Below, in pieces: positions 7,182 through 16,072 of a stretch of 64,000 nt of DNA; position 1 is the first letter of the stretch, and every line of letters starts with the position of its first letter. The notes beneath the pieces are model-generated. The model was not told where the DNA came from. It made no database searches and was given only the letters and a program-made list of their open reading frames with translations. The stretch is from positions 186,001 through 250,000 of the forward strand of contig NZ_NKHR01000003.1 in NCBI RefSeq assembly GCF_014467285.1, given 5' to 3'. This stretch comes from Xenorhabdus sp014467285. Lineage in GTDB: Bacteria > Pseudomonadota > Gammaproteobacteria > Enterobacterales > Enterobacteriaceae. A program made the position numbers and the translations under genes.

Positions 7182-10100
7182 CTACCTATTATATGGTGCT
7201 CGACCCGGACTCATTGGAATATGTGTGTCTGTAGGGTTAACGCTTATATTTCCTAATGCATCATATTTTGTTACAGGTGCTGGAGGATTATTACTTCCAC
7301 CATAATTACCATTTATAACTCCAGAAGAAGGTACAGATTCTATATGAACATGTGGAATTTCATCTGCATAATTTCTGGGTCGCGCTCTTCGCATGGCTGG
7401 ATCCATTCTCACTGCAGCAGTATTTCCATCTGGTAGAGCTTTTGTCCAAATCTCACCGCCACTACGAGCAGTTACAGACGAGTAGCCGCGATTGCGTAAT
7501 GTCTGACGTATTTGGCCGGGTTTTTTTCCGGTAAAGTTAGGCAAACCTGCTATTTCTTCCTGAATATTTTGAGCGCTTCTAAAGCGACCGTCACTTCCTC
7601 TACAACTTGTTAGCCCAAATGGATCGAACCATGTTAGCGGATTTGGAGCGTATGAGTAAAGATTTAAACCACCCTGTAACCCAATCGGATCGAGCGTCAG
7701 ATACTGCCCAGCTACTGGAGAATAATATCTGTACCGATTGTAGACCAGCCCGCTCTCTTCATCCAGCCACTGCCCTGCGAATTTCAGTCCTGAATCAAAT
7801 TGTGAATTTTCTCCCGATATCCCAAGACGCATTCCATACAGAGAATGAACAGGTTGGCGCCAAACCCGATGCCCTTCCGAATCAAACAACGCCAGTGGTT
7901 CCCCAGTCGGTGCACATACCGCATAGTGTGTCTGGATCTCTCCCGCAATCAGTTCATCACGGTTTTCTGGATCAAGCGTAAAAAACTGAACCTGCTGCGC
8001 CAGCAATTGCCAGCCATCAAACACCAGATGCCGGATGCTATACAGCCGATTATGGCGATACTCACGAATTTCTGCCGGAACATCGCCATCCCACAAATAG
8101 GTCGTGCGCATTCCGGCTTGCTTGCAAATTTTCTCAGTGCGTCGCCCAAAGGCATCATAGCGATATTTCCATTGCTGACCGCCCGGTGTCAGTACGCTAA
8201 TAAGCTGATTTTGGCTGTTCCAGCGAAATTTTGTCAGAGCAGGGCGATGACCTTCTTCCCATAACTGCATTGCCGTCATCCGACCCGCATCGTCATATTC
8301 AAATAGATGCTGGCCCAAACGTCTCAGCCGATGCCCTTTCTGGTAAAGCCATTCCCCGTCAATTTCATTGATTCCATCAAAACGGCGGGATGGATAACCG
8401 CAGGCATCATATTGATAATGCTCCCGTAACCGCTCACCATCACTGACTGAGGTTACTTGCCCATTACCATTAACCACATAGCGTAGCCACTGCCGTTCAT
8501 CATTTGCTGCTACCAGATTAAGTGCATCGTCGTAACGATATTCGCGATCTAACCCTGCCAATGTCGGTTGCGGGATATCTGCCACTTCATGAGCAGCAAA
8601 AAATTCAGTGTTACGTCCGGCACGTTGGGAAATGAGCAGTCCCATTAACGAATGTTCCTGACGCAGGATAAAACCTTTATCGGACTGGCGGTGCCATTCG
8701 TTCCCATCTTCATCCCGTTCCAGCGTCAGGGTATGGTCACCATTGATGGTCAGTAAATTAAGCTCTCCAACCTTATTAATGGCGGTTTTTGCCTGCCAGA
8801 GCCGGCCATCGGGTGTGTGGAGCTGCCTTTCTGTTGTGGTGTTATCGGAATATTCGTGGCGAATTTCCCCGTGTGGTTGGGTTTCCCGAATAATACGGCC
8901 TTGTTCATCGTATTCGAATGTTAAAGGAGTAGTGTCAGGTGCGGCGATTTCCAGCAGACGTCCGATGATGTCATAGCGGTAGCGGGTGGTGCCTTCCGGT
9001 GTATGTACGGCTGTCAGCCGTTGTGCAGCATCGTATTCGTAGCGCGTGATATTACACAGAGCATCGCGTTTTTCAATGCAGTTACCATTGAGGTCATAAG
9101 CGTAGTGCCATTGGGTATCTGCATAATCCGTTTCGGTAATCACCTGCCCGTCTGCATCCAGCGTATAGCGGTAGCTTTCTCCTTGTGGCGTGATAACTTC
9201 CAACAATTGCAGGCTGTCAAGGTCATAACGATATTGCCAGCGGTTTCCTTCCCCATCCACGCGTGCAACAGGTAAATCAAATGGCCCGTATTCAATCTGC
9301 CATTTTACGCCGTGGGCATCTGTCCATTCGGTCAGGTTACCGTGGCGATCATGGCGGAAACGTTCAAGACTATTATTGGGGCGGTCACTTAAGGAAATGC
9401 GGTGATGACGATCGTAATCCCAGCGCCAAAGAGCGCCTCCGCCAGTGGTCATCCGTCGCAGGCGATCCTGGCTGTCATAACCCAGTTGCAGACTACGGTT
9501 CTCTTCATCAAACAATTTTGTCAGACGTTGATGGCGGTCATATTCCCAACTGCGCTTATTGCCATCACTGTCTTCTGCGGCAGTTATTAAGCCAAACTCA
9601 TTACGGGTCAGAGTGGTTTTATGCCCATCTGGTGCGATAAAACACTCAGGATTACCTTTATTGTCGAATTGCTGCCACCAAACACGTCCGAGCGGGTCGG
9701 TCATACTGATAAGGCGATCAGTATCATCATAGTGATAGTGCCACGTTGCGCCGATGGCATTGGTAAAGGTAGTCACCAATCCGGTATCTGCGAGATAGTC
9801 GAGGGTAATGATTTCACCTTTCGGTAAAATCTGTCTGCGCAGATTTCCCCATTGATCGTATTCATAGCGAGTGACACTCCCGCACGGCGTTTCTACCTGT
9901 GTCACTTGTTGCTCATCATTGTAATGCCAGGTCGTCGTATGGCCTTGTGGCGTGGTTGAATGGGTGATGCCTGGTTCATAGGAGAGATGAACCGGATAGA
10001 AACCACCGGAACCCACACTATAGATACAGCGCCCCTGTTGATCGTAGACGTAATCCACCGCAGTTTGATCATGATCAGACCAGCGGCTAATTAAGCCCTG

Positions 10101-11618
10101 CTCGTTATATTCATAAAACAAGTGATAGGCTTGTGTACTGTCTGCATTGGCCAGCCAGCCGTTATCGTGATAACCGTAACGTGCCAGCATTTCATTCAGG
10201 CCATTATCGGTACGACGGATCTCTTTCAGTAATCCATTTTCGCGGTATAGCAACACTAATTCTGGGCCATCGCTATGGGTAACCTTAACCAGTTGGTGCT
10301 GTTCACTGTAATGGAACTGGATGGTGTTATCGTTATTGTCGCGATATTCGGTCAGCCACAAACGTTGGGTGCTCTCTTTTTCTGGATCAGTCTCCGCAGT
10401 TGTAGGGAAGGTAGTCGCGGGGAAGGTAAAATATTTACTGATTAAGCTGTCGCGATCACTCAGGATAAGGCCTTGCTTATATCGGCTCAGTCTGAAATTG
10501 GGGTGTTCAGGGTTGATACTGTAATCGTAACTGGCTGGCAGGGCAAAGAAGAGTGAGGCGCCTTCTGTCGTCAGAATTTCTATCCGATCCCCTGTGACAA
10601 GGGCACATTCGGAGAAGTTATCCAGCCAGTTTTCCCCCAGCAATCCGTGATGACCGGGTGACCAACTGCGGATAAATTGCAGCGGTATCGTCTGCCCTAA
10701 CTCGATATCAGTGCGTTGGTCAAACAGAGCACCGGTAGTAACGTCTATCGGGTCTCCCGTAAAGAATTTTTTGGCACTTTCCGTATAACGCTTCAGGCCC
10801 TTATTCTGTTTGAAAGCATTTTTGACACAACTGATGTTTTTGCCTGTGACAATGTTTTTGATTTTTCCGGGGAGGTTTTTGGCAGCTACTTGAGCGCCTT
10901 TTTGAGCACCCTTAATAACAGCTTGCCGACCTGCTTTAGTAAACAGTTTTGCAAAGCCTTTCATGGCTCCCCGTGATGGCGGAACGAGAAATTCCACTGC
11001 AACGAGTAAGGCACGTTGCCAGAATGAGAACTCTTCTTGTATCTCAAGATAGGTGCCTTGTCCTGAGCCGATAAAGACTTTGCTTGCACCGCCTTTGATA
11101 GTCGCGCCACACTCCAGCTTATCTTTGATCCGCGCCGCTGGTTTTTTGTTGATAAACACACTTTCACTACCCTGAGCGATGCGTGGTGCTGAATGTTTTT
11201 TACAATCTGCGGTGTCCAACTCTACCCGTGCCGCTGGCTTGCCTTCAATAAAAACGTTGGGGGAACCACTGGCGATAGTGCCGTCTGGCGGGCTACAGCT
11301 ATTTATTGCGTCCGTGACTGCGGAACTGGCTTTACTGATAAGATCGCCAAAAGCAAATGTGACCAGGGCGCCAACAGCTATCGCAGCCAATCCGCCCGTT
11401 GCGCCGATCAGAAATGCCGCAGCCCCAAAGATCGCAGCACCAATCAACGCACCTACAACGGCACCTGCAAGTGCCCCTAAGAAACTGCTGTGCTGAATAG
11501 GATCTCCTTCACGCGCAGCAGCAGGGCCTAGCTCTCGCTCCATAGGCAAAAGATGTTTGCCTGCATGGGTGGCACCTACCCGCGCGGTACGAGTGACAAT
11601 TTCATCCATTAGTCCCAT
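7182..11618 (-). CDS. prePAAR/PAAR Rhs effector with variable C-terminal toxin
   Basis: A 1478 aa type VI secretion effector. The N-terminus carries a prePAAR motif AAREGDPIQH (residues 34-43, pattern AARxxDxxxH), then a hydrophobic transmembrane region (about 45-92) and a PAAR domain (about 105-185) that caps the VgrG spike. Residues 290-1337 are YD/Rhs repeats forming the cocoon, ending with the core signature NRYRYYSPVAGQYLTLDP and a terminal DPFGLT at 1332-1337. The remaining 141 residues (1338-1478) are the toxin tip, which I cannot assign; it contains GGEIWTKALPDGNTAAV and DEIPHVHIE. Start ATG 11618 follows GGAGG. The chaperone gene is 13 bases upstream. Confidence 0.93.
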   Translation of the reverse strand: MGLMDEIVTRTARVGATHAGKHLLPMERELGPAAAREGDPIQHSSFLGALAGAVVGALIGAAIFGAAAFLIGATGGLAAIAVGALVTFAFGDLISKASSAVTDAINSCSPPDGTIASGSPNVFIEGKPAARVELDTADCKKHSAPRIAQGSESVFINKKPAARIKDKLECGATIKGGASKVFIGSGQGTYLEIQEEFSFWQRALLVAVEFLVPPSRGAMKGFAKLFTKAGRQAVIKGAQKGAQVAAKNLPGKIKNIVTGKNISCVKNAFKQNKGLKRYTESAKKFFTGDPIDVTTGALFDQRTDIELGQTIPLQFIRSWSPGHHGLLGENWLDNFSECALVTGDRIEILTTEGASLFFALPASYDYSINPEHPNFRLSRYKQGLILSDRDSLISKYFTFPATTFPTTAETDPEKESTQRLWLTEYRDNNDNTIQFHYSEQHQLVKVTHSDGPELVLLYRENGLLKEIRRTDNGLNEMLARYGYHDNGWLANADSTQAYHLFYEYNEQGLISRWSDHDQTAVDYVYDQQGRCIYSVGSGGFYPVHLSYEPGITHSTTPQGHTTTWHYNDEQQVTQVETPCGSVTRYEYDQWGNLRRQILPKGEIITLDYLADTGLVTTFTNAIGATWHYHYDDTDRLISMTDPLGRVWWQQFDNKGNPECFIAPDGHKTTLTRNEFGLITAAEDSDGNKRSWEYDRHQRLTKLFDEENRSLQLGYDSQDRLRRMTTGGGALWRWDYDRHHRISLSDRPNNSLERFRHDRHGNLTEWTDAHGVKWQIEYGPFDLPVARVDGEGNRWQYRYDLDSLQLLEVITPQGESYRYTLDADGQVITETDYADTQWHYAYDLNGNCIEKRDALCNITRYEYDAAQRLTAVHTPEGTTRYRYDIIGRLLEIAAPDTTPLTFEYDEQGRIIRETQPHGEIRHEYSDNTTTERQLHTPDGRLWQAKTAINKVGELNLLTINGDHTLTLERDEDGNEWHRQSDKGFILRQEHSLMGLLISQRAGRNTEFFAAHEVADIPQPTLAGLDREYRYDDALNLVAANDERQWLRYVVNGNGQVTSVSDGERLREHYQYDACGYPSRRFDGINEIDGEWLYQKGHRLRRLGQHLFEYDDAGRMTAMQLWEEGHRPALTKFRWNSQNQLISVLTPGGQQWKYRYDAFGRRTEKICKQAGMRTTYLWDGDVPAEIREYRHNRLYSIRHLVFDGWQLLAQQVQFFTLDPENRDELIAGEIQTHYAVCAPTGEPLALFDSEGHRVWRQPVHSLYGMRLGISGENSQFDSGLKFAGQWLDEESGLVYNRYRYYSPVAGQYLTLDPIGLQGGLNLYSYAPNPLTWFDPFGLTSCRGSDGRFRSAQNIQEEIAGLPNFTGKKPGQIRQTLRNRGYSSVTARSGGEIWTKALPDGNTAAVRMDPAMRRARPRNYADEIPHVHIESVPSSGVINGNYGGSNNPPAPVTKYDALGNISVNPTDTHIPMSPGRAPYNR

Positions 11619-11631
11619 AGCTGGCCTCCGG

Positions 11632-12051
11632 TCAGGTCGCCTGGAAACTGCTGACAACTGCCAGCAGGGCGTTGCGTTGCCCTTCCTCAAACGGCTGGGG
11701 GGAAGTCAAATTAAACGCCAGCAACAAATTGCCCCGTATTTGCAGCACTACGGTCTGGTGCATCTCGCCTTCCGGGCTTTGCCATTGGTAATCCAGTCGC
11801 CAGGCAGGTGTACCGCTCAGCTCTATCTCCAGCCTTTGGTGCTCCTTATAACCGGGGAGATGGGTTTCAAACTGAGTCAATGTCTGGGCGTAGTAGGCGG
11901 TGTGGTCGGAGCCTGTCGGCACGGGTGTTCGGTTAATCACCAAATTGACGCCACTGTCATCCGGCAGGACAAACACGTGCATGGATTCATCACGCCAATT
12001 AGCTGGAAGAGAGAGGGTTCCTTCGTTCATCTGGTAGGCTTGTTTATTCAT
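11632..12051 (-). CDS. EagR-type T6SS effector chaperone (DUF1795/DcrB-like)
   Basis: A 139 aa protein of the DUF1795 (DcrB-like) family. Typical features are MNEGTLSLPANWRDESMHVF at the start, the central INRTPVP and the WRLDYQW and QRNALLAVVSSF segments. Such Eag proteins bind the hydrophobic N-terminal helices of prePAAR effectors and load them on VgrG. Here the gene lies immediately before an Rhs protein that has both the prePAAR motif and the membrane segment, a textbook pairing. ATG 12051 has AAGGAAG upstream and gives the family N-terminus; a longer frame exists but has no support. Confidence 0.9.
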   Translation of the reverse strand: MNKQAYQMNEGTLSLPANWRDESMHVFVLPDDSGVNLVINRTPVPTGSDHTAYYAQTLTQFETHLPGYKEHQRLEIELSGTPAWRLDYQWQSPEGEMHQTVVLQIRGNLLLAFNLTSPQPFEEGQRNALLAVVSSFQAT

Positions 12052-12136
12052 GGTGCCTTCCTTTATCACTCTGTTTTTTAACGTGTGTTTCAGGTGTGTT
12101 GACTGTCTGATCTGGAGCATTTTTCGCCATCATTGC

Positions 12137-14011
12137 TTAGTTCACCTGAACCTGATCCTTACCGTTGATGATGATATTTTTGCCGGTGAGATGGATGTTG
12201 CCTTCTTTGTCCAATGTGATACTGGCTCCGGCTGTGCTGATTTGGATGCCACCATTGATCGATTTGATAGAAACATTGTCCTTGACACTGAGCAGGCTAT
12301 CTTTTTCCACCTTAACTTGCCGATTACCTTGAATGACGCTGCTTTCCTCACCGATAACTTCCTTAATGCGGTCTTTACGCACTGATATCACTTGATTGTT
12401 GCCAATGCTTTCGGTGTGGTCGTGTTTCACATGTGTGGTACGATCGTTGAGGACAGTGGTGTTCATATCGTTCAGGACGGTGGTATTCATATCTTTCTGG
12501 GCATGCAGGGAAAGTTGTTCACTTCCTTTCGCATCCTCAAATAACAGCTCGTTATAGCCTTCGCCTTTATGAGTCTTGGAGCGAAAAGACATCTGGGTCT
12601 TGCTGCCCGGCAATCCACTCGGAGGAATGTTACTGGCATGGTAGGTTCTGCCAATCACAATGGGTTGGTCAGGATCGCCGTGCAGAAAATCGACCACAAC
12701 TTCCTGGCCGATGCGAGGAATGGCCAGCATCCCCCAACCTTGTCCTGCCCACGGGTGTGTAACACGTATCCAGCAGGAGCTTTGATCATCACTGCGACCG
12801 TAGCGATCCCACGGAAATTGAAGGCGGACACGACCATATTGGTCACAGAAAATCTCTTCACCCACAGGCCCGACGACTTTGGCGATTTGCGGCCCATCAA
12901 CGATAGGTTTGGGGAGTGGAGAAGGGCGCCAGGTCTGGGTTTGACGAATAAAGTTAAATTGGCTATGCAACGTAGTGCCATCACCGCCTGTTTCTTGTTC
13001 TAACGCTTGTGGTTGATAGCCAGTGTGCATAGAAGAGATCACCTGCCATGGTTGATTCAATGCTTCGCGTGGATGGTTGCTCAGAGTGAATAAACGTCCC
13101 GGTTGTACAGCAATGGCTCGACCATTACCTTGTCCTGTTATGGCATCATTGCGCAGTGCTTCAAGGCGGTAGCGGGTAAAATCTGTGCCGTGTTGCTCGT
13201 CTTTGAAACGTCCCGGATAGTCGTAATGTTCGTAATAGCGTTGTTGCAGATTGTCTTCTTTCATCTGCTGGCTGAATTCTGCCGCCCATGCCGGGTTCTT
13301 GAAGGTGTAATCCTTAAGCTGAACTTGTGCGGGTTTAACTTGTGCGCTGCTTGTCAGGCTACTGACACTAGATTCCCCCAGATTGCCGTTTCCGCTAGGT
13401 TGATAAGGGAGCACGATACCTGGTGGTACGGAACCGGCGTCATCGGCAAAGACCAGCGTGTTGCGCCCATTACTGCACTCAAAGAAGTAAAAGATGCCTT
13501 CTTCGGCAGTCAAACGCTGAAGGAAAGTAAAGTCGCTTTCTTGATACTGAACACAGAATTCCCGCTCTGAGTGTGAATGTCGTAGACTGAACACAACATC
13601 CCGAATGCCATGTTCTTTCAAGATGGCTGTAATGATAGTCTTGATATCCAGTTGTTGGAAAATACGTGAGTTTTGGCGCAATGTGGTCCGCCACAGATCG
13701 GGGCGAATACTCATCTGGTAGGTGGTTTGGTGCAAACCAATATTACCTTGCTCAAATTGGGCTACCATGCCGCTGATACTGCGTTGTTCAACGCCTTCCT
13801 GCAAAATGGTTAATGTTGCTGTACGGTCGAGTACGTCCGAAAAATCGATGGCAGGGTTGGCACTCGCCAGTCCAACATTAAGCTGAAAGGGATACGATAA
13901 ATCCTCTGTCAGAGTGAAATTCGTCACTACAAAGGTTTCCGGCGACAGGCTACCTGCATTCAGCGTGAACAGGAGTCCACTAGAGGATTGATTGCCCTTT
14001 TTCAATGACAT
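12137..14011 (-). CDS. vgrG: VgrG type VI secretion spike protein
   Basis: A 624 aa VgrG/Tse-type spike. It has the gp27-like base (residues 1 to about 330, with FCVQYQESDFTFLQRL), the gp5-like OB fold containing EIFCDQYGRVRLQFPWDR, CWIRVTHPWAGQGWG and PRIGQEVVVDFLHGDP, and a C-terminal beta-helix of short repeats. No extra effector domain follows. It heads the minus-strand cassette vgrG-eag-rhs-immunity and is probably co-transcribed with it. ATG 14011 is preceded by GGGGAA. There are no sheath, membrane-complex or ATPase genes here, so this is an orphan cluster serving an apparatus encoded elsewhere. Confidence 0.95.
   Translation of the reverse strand: MSLKKGNQSSSGLLFTLNAGSLSPETFVVTNFTLTEDLSYPFQLNVGLASANPAIDFSDVLDRTATLTILQEGVEQRSISGMVAQFEQGNIGLHQTTYQMSIRPDLWRTTLRQNSRIFQQLDIKTIITAILKEHGIRDVVFSLRHSHSEREFCVQYQESDFTFLQRLTAEEGIFYFFECSNGRNTLVFADDAGSVPPGIVLPYQPSGNGNLGESSVSSLTSSAQVKPAQVQLKDYTFKNPAWAAEFSQQMKEDNLQQRYYEHYDYPGRFKDEQHGTDFTRYRLEALRNDAITGQGNGRAIAVQPGRLFTLSNHPREALNQPWQVISSMHTGYQPQALEQETGGDGTTLHSQFNFIRQTQTWRPSPLPKPIVDGPQIAKVVGPVGEEIFCDQYGRVRLQFPWDRYGRSDDQSSCWIRVTHPWAGQGWGMLAIPRIGQEVVVDFLHGDPDQPIVIGRTYHASNIPPSGLPGSKTQMSFRSKTHKGEGYNELLFEDAKGSEQLSLHAQKDMNTTVLNDMNTTVLNDRTTHVKHDHTESIGNNQVISVRKDRIKEVIGEESSVIQGNRQVKVEKDSLLSVKDNVSIKSINGGIQISTAGASITLDKEGNIHLTGKNIIINGKDQVQVN
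12446..12493 (-). repeat. 24-bp tandem duplication inside vgrG
   Basis: Two adjacent 24-bp units (12446-12469 and 12470-12493) with three mismatches encode the doubled octapeptide DMNTTVLN in the VgrG beta-helix. The unit equals one eight-residue turn, so the duplication lengthens the spike by one repeat without breaking the frame. Confidence 0.8.
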
Positions 14012-14371
14012 AATTGTTTCCCCATATTTAGCGCTATCGTGGGTGTGTTCTGCTATCACTTCAAAATCTTGTCGTTCAGATAACACAAAGAAGGATATAG
14101 CACGGCCTTTTTTTGTATGAAAAATGATCTGACTTGTGTGATTGGAATCACTTAATAATTTATATAAATCAGTAAATTATAAACGAAAGGTGGGGTTGGA
14201 AATGAGTCTGTCTGACCGTTGTGAATATTCATAAAAAAGGAATATGCTTTGCTGGCACATTCCTTTATTTAATTTGGATTTGTATTTCGGGTAGCTATAT
14301 TTCGGGTAATTATATTTTGGGTAATTGTATTTCGGATATTAGGATATTAGTGTCTTTAACTCATAAAAATA
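14012..14371. other. Intergenic region with 15-bp tandem repeat (14283-14342)
   Basis: 360 bases between vgrG and yigI. It must contain the vgrG promoter. At 14283-14342 four 15-bp units run in tandem, with consensus TATTTCGGGTAATTA and a few substitutions. An open frame across the repeats would read SGNYI-type pentapeptides but overlaps the end of yigI and looks spurious. Confidence 0.7.
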
Positions 14372-14875
14372 TCAGCCAACTAAATAAGTCCCTGTTGCAC
14401 TGGCAATATGTACTTTTTGTTCATTGTGCAGTTCTATTCTGGCGACGGAAACCTTATTGCCAGCACGGATAATATTGCTACTGGCGGTAAACACTTCACC
14501 ACGTCCGGGGCGCAGGTAATCCACGCGTAAATCAATCGTGCCGACAGTCGGCAGACGCTTTTGCATCTCTGCAATTGTGAGTGTGTCTAATGTAGTCAGG
14601 GCACTGCCTGCACAAACCAGCCCTCCGGCAACATCCAGTATGGAAGCGATGGCTCCACCATGCAGAATTTTCTGAACCATATTTCCGACTAATCTTTCTT
14701 GATTGCAAAATTGTAATTCTGCGTAATCTTGCTCAAAGCGGAGCAGCTCAAGTCCCAGAAGTCGATTGAATGGCATATGATAAACAAACAATTCGCCGAT
14801 AAATTTACGGGCTTCTTCTGGTGTTAATGTTTCTTCTGATGTTAATGCTCTGTCTGCTCGCTGTATATTTTCCAT
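14372..14875 (-). CDS. yigI: YigI acyl-CoA thioesterase
   Basis: A 167 aa single hot-dog protein of the YigI/PaaI-like thioesterase family, which hydrolyses medium- and long-chain acyl-CoA in E. coli. Conserved family stretches are ELFVYHMPFNRLLG, ILHGGAIASILDVAGGL (the catalytic helix), GTIDLRVDYLRPGRGE and RAGNKVSVARIELHNE. It is about 12 residues longer than E. coli YigI at the N-terminus. It is divergent from pldA, as in E. coli. Confidence 0.92.
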   Translation of the reverse strand: MENIQRADRALTSEETLTPEEARKFIGELFVYHMPFNRLLGLELLRFEQDYAELQFCNQERLVGNMVQKILHGGAIASILDVAGGLVCAGSALTTLDTLTIAEMQKRLPTVGTIDLRVDYLRPGRGEVFTASSNIIRAGNKVSVARIELHNEQKVHIASATGTYLVG

Positions 14876-15096
14876 AGGTGGGTTTCCTGGTAATAAGAAG
14901 TAAATCCACTGATATTTTAATGGTTCTTTTGGTTAATAACTTGTTAAGTTTATGCTTTTATTATCGACCTTGCCAGTCTGTGAAGCGCTTCGAAAAACGA
15001 TTCATTAAAAAAAAACGGACTACAAAAAATAACCATGTCGCGTGTAGAATAAGCGAAAATTTTTAGTTTGGAATTATTACAATAGGAAAACCAGAA

Positions 15097-15957
15097 ATGC
15101 GTTTGTTATGGAAGATACTGGTTATTACCTGCTTATTATCACCATTGGCTCACGCAGCAGAAAAGCAGGTTGATGAAGTGAGAGGAAGTGTGCTTTCGAC
15201 GATGTTAGGTAAGCAAGAATCTCCTTTAATACTTTACCCCTATGATACGAATTACATTGTTTATACTTATGGCGGCAGGATTAATAAGCCGGGAATTAAT
15301 AGCTACGATTGGGCGGATCACGCCCGCAAGGATGAAGTCAGTTTTCAAATAAGTTTTGGCTTCCCACTGTGGCGAGATATTGTAGGTAAGGATTCGTTGC
15401 TTGGCGCTTCCTACACCCAGCGCTCATGGTGGCAGCTCAGTAATAAGAAAGAGTCATCACCATTCCGTGAAACGAATTATGAACCACAACTTTTTCTGGC
15501 ATGGTTGACTGATTATGAATTTGCTGGCTGGCATCTGCGGGAAGTTGAGATGGGATTTAACCATCAATCAAATGGACGTCCGAAGGCCACTTCTCGTAGC
15601 TGGAACCGCCTCTATGCGCGTTTTATGGCGCAAAACGGTAATTGGCAGGTGGATTTAAAACCGTGGTATCGTCTGCCAGAAAGCTCCCACCGTGATGATA
15701 ACCCAGACATGAGTCGCTACATGGGATATTACCGCCTTAAAGTAGGATATATCTGGGGAGACAGTGTATTTACCGCTCAAGGGCGTTATAACTGGAATAG
15801 CGGTTATGGTGGCGGAGAGTTGGGTTGGAGTTATCCAATATCGAAGCATGTTCGTTTTTATACGCAGCTCTTTTGCGGTTATGGCGAATCAATGATTGAT
15901 TATAATTTCAAGCAGACCCGTTTTGGTATCGGTGTCATGCTGAATGATATGCTGTAA
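15097..15957 (+). CDS. pldA: PldA outer membrane phospholipase A
   Basis: A 286 aa OMPLA beta-barrel that hydrolyses phospholipids misplaced in the outer leaflet of the outer membrane. A signal peptide of about 20 residues ends in AHA. The active-site segment GFNHQSNG...SRSWNRLY supplies His156, Ser158 and Asn170 (precursor numbering), equivalent to the E. coli H142/S144/N156 triad. The calcium-site region and the C-terminal strand, ending in an aromatic/hydrophobic pattern, are present. The gene is followed by a terminator-like hairpin and recQ. Confidence 0.96.
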   Translation: MRLLWKILVITCLLSPLAHAAEKQVDEVRGSVLSTMLGKQESPLILYPYDTNYIVYTYGGRINKPGINSYDWADHARKDEVSFQISFGFPLWRDIVGKDSLLGASYTQRSWWQLSNKKESSPFRETNYEPQLFLAWLTDYEFAGWHLREVEMGFNHQSNGRPKATSRSWNRLYARFMAQNGNWQVDLKPWYRLPESSHRDDNPDMSRYMGYYRLKVGYIWGDSVFTAQGRYNWNSGYGGGELGWSYPISKHVRFYTQLFCGYGESMIDYNFKQTRFGIGVMLNDML

Positions 15958-16030
15958 TTGCTATGACTCATTGCTACGACAGTGAGATAGCGTAATATGC
16001 AGGCGCTTAGATCGCGTCTGTATTTTTTAC

Positions 16031-16052
16031 AGCCTGTTTTTAGGCTTTTTTT
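16031..16052 (+). terminator. pldA terminator
   Basis: AGCCT and AGGCT form a short stem around a T-rich loop, followed by TTTTTTT. It is just upstream of the recQ ribosome site. The stem is short, so it may be leaky. Confidence 0.6.
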
Positions 16053-16072
16053 AGTAACGATTGAGGAAAAGC

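Noticed and set aside
8743..9640. Open frames opposite the Rhs core.
   Set aside because: They are shadows of the high-GC Rhs repeats, with no ribosome sites or family features.
11619..11690. N-terminal extension of the Rhs protein.
   Set aside because: It overlaps the chaperone gene end and lacks a ribosome site, whereas ATG 11618 has GGAGG and gives the expected N-terminus.
14221..14472. Plus-strand open frame across the 15-bp repeats.
   Set aside because: It begins with GTG without a ribosome site, consists largely of repeat-encoded peptides, and overlaps the well-supported yigI gene.
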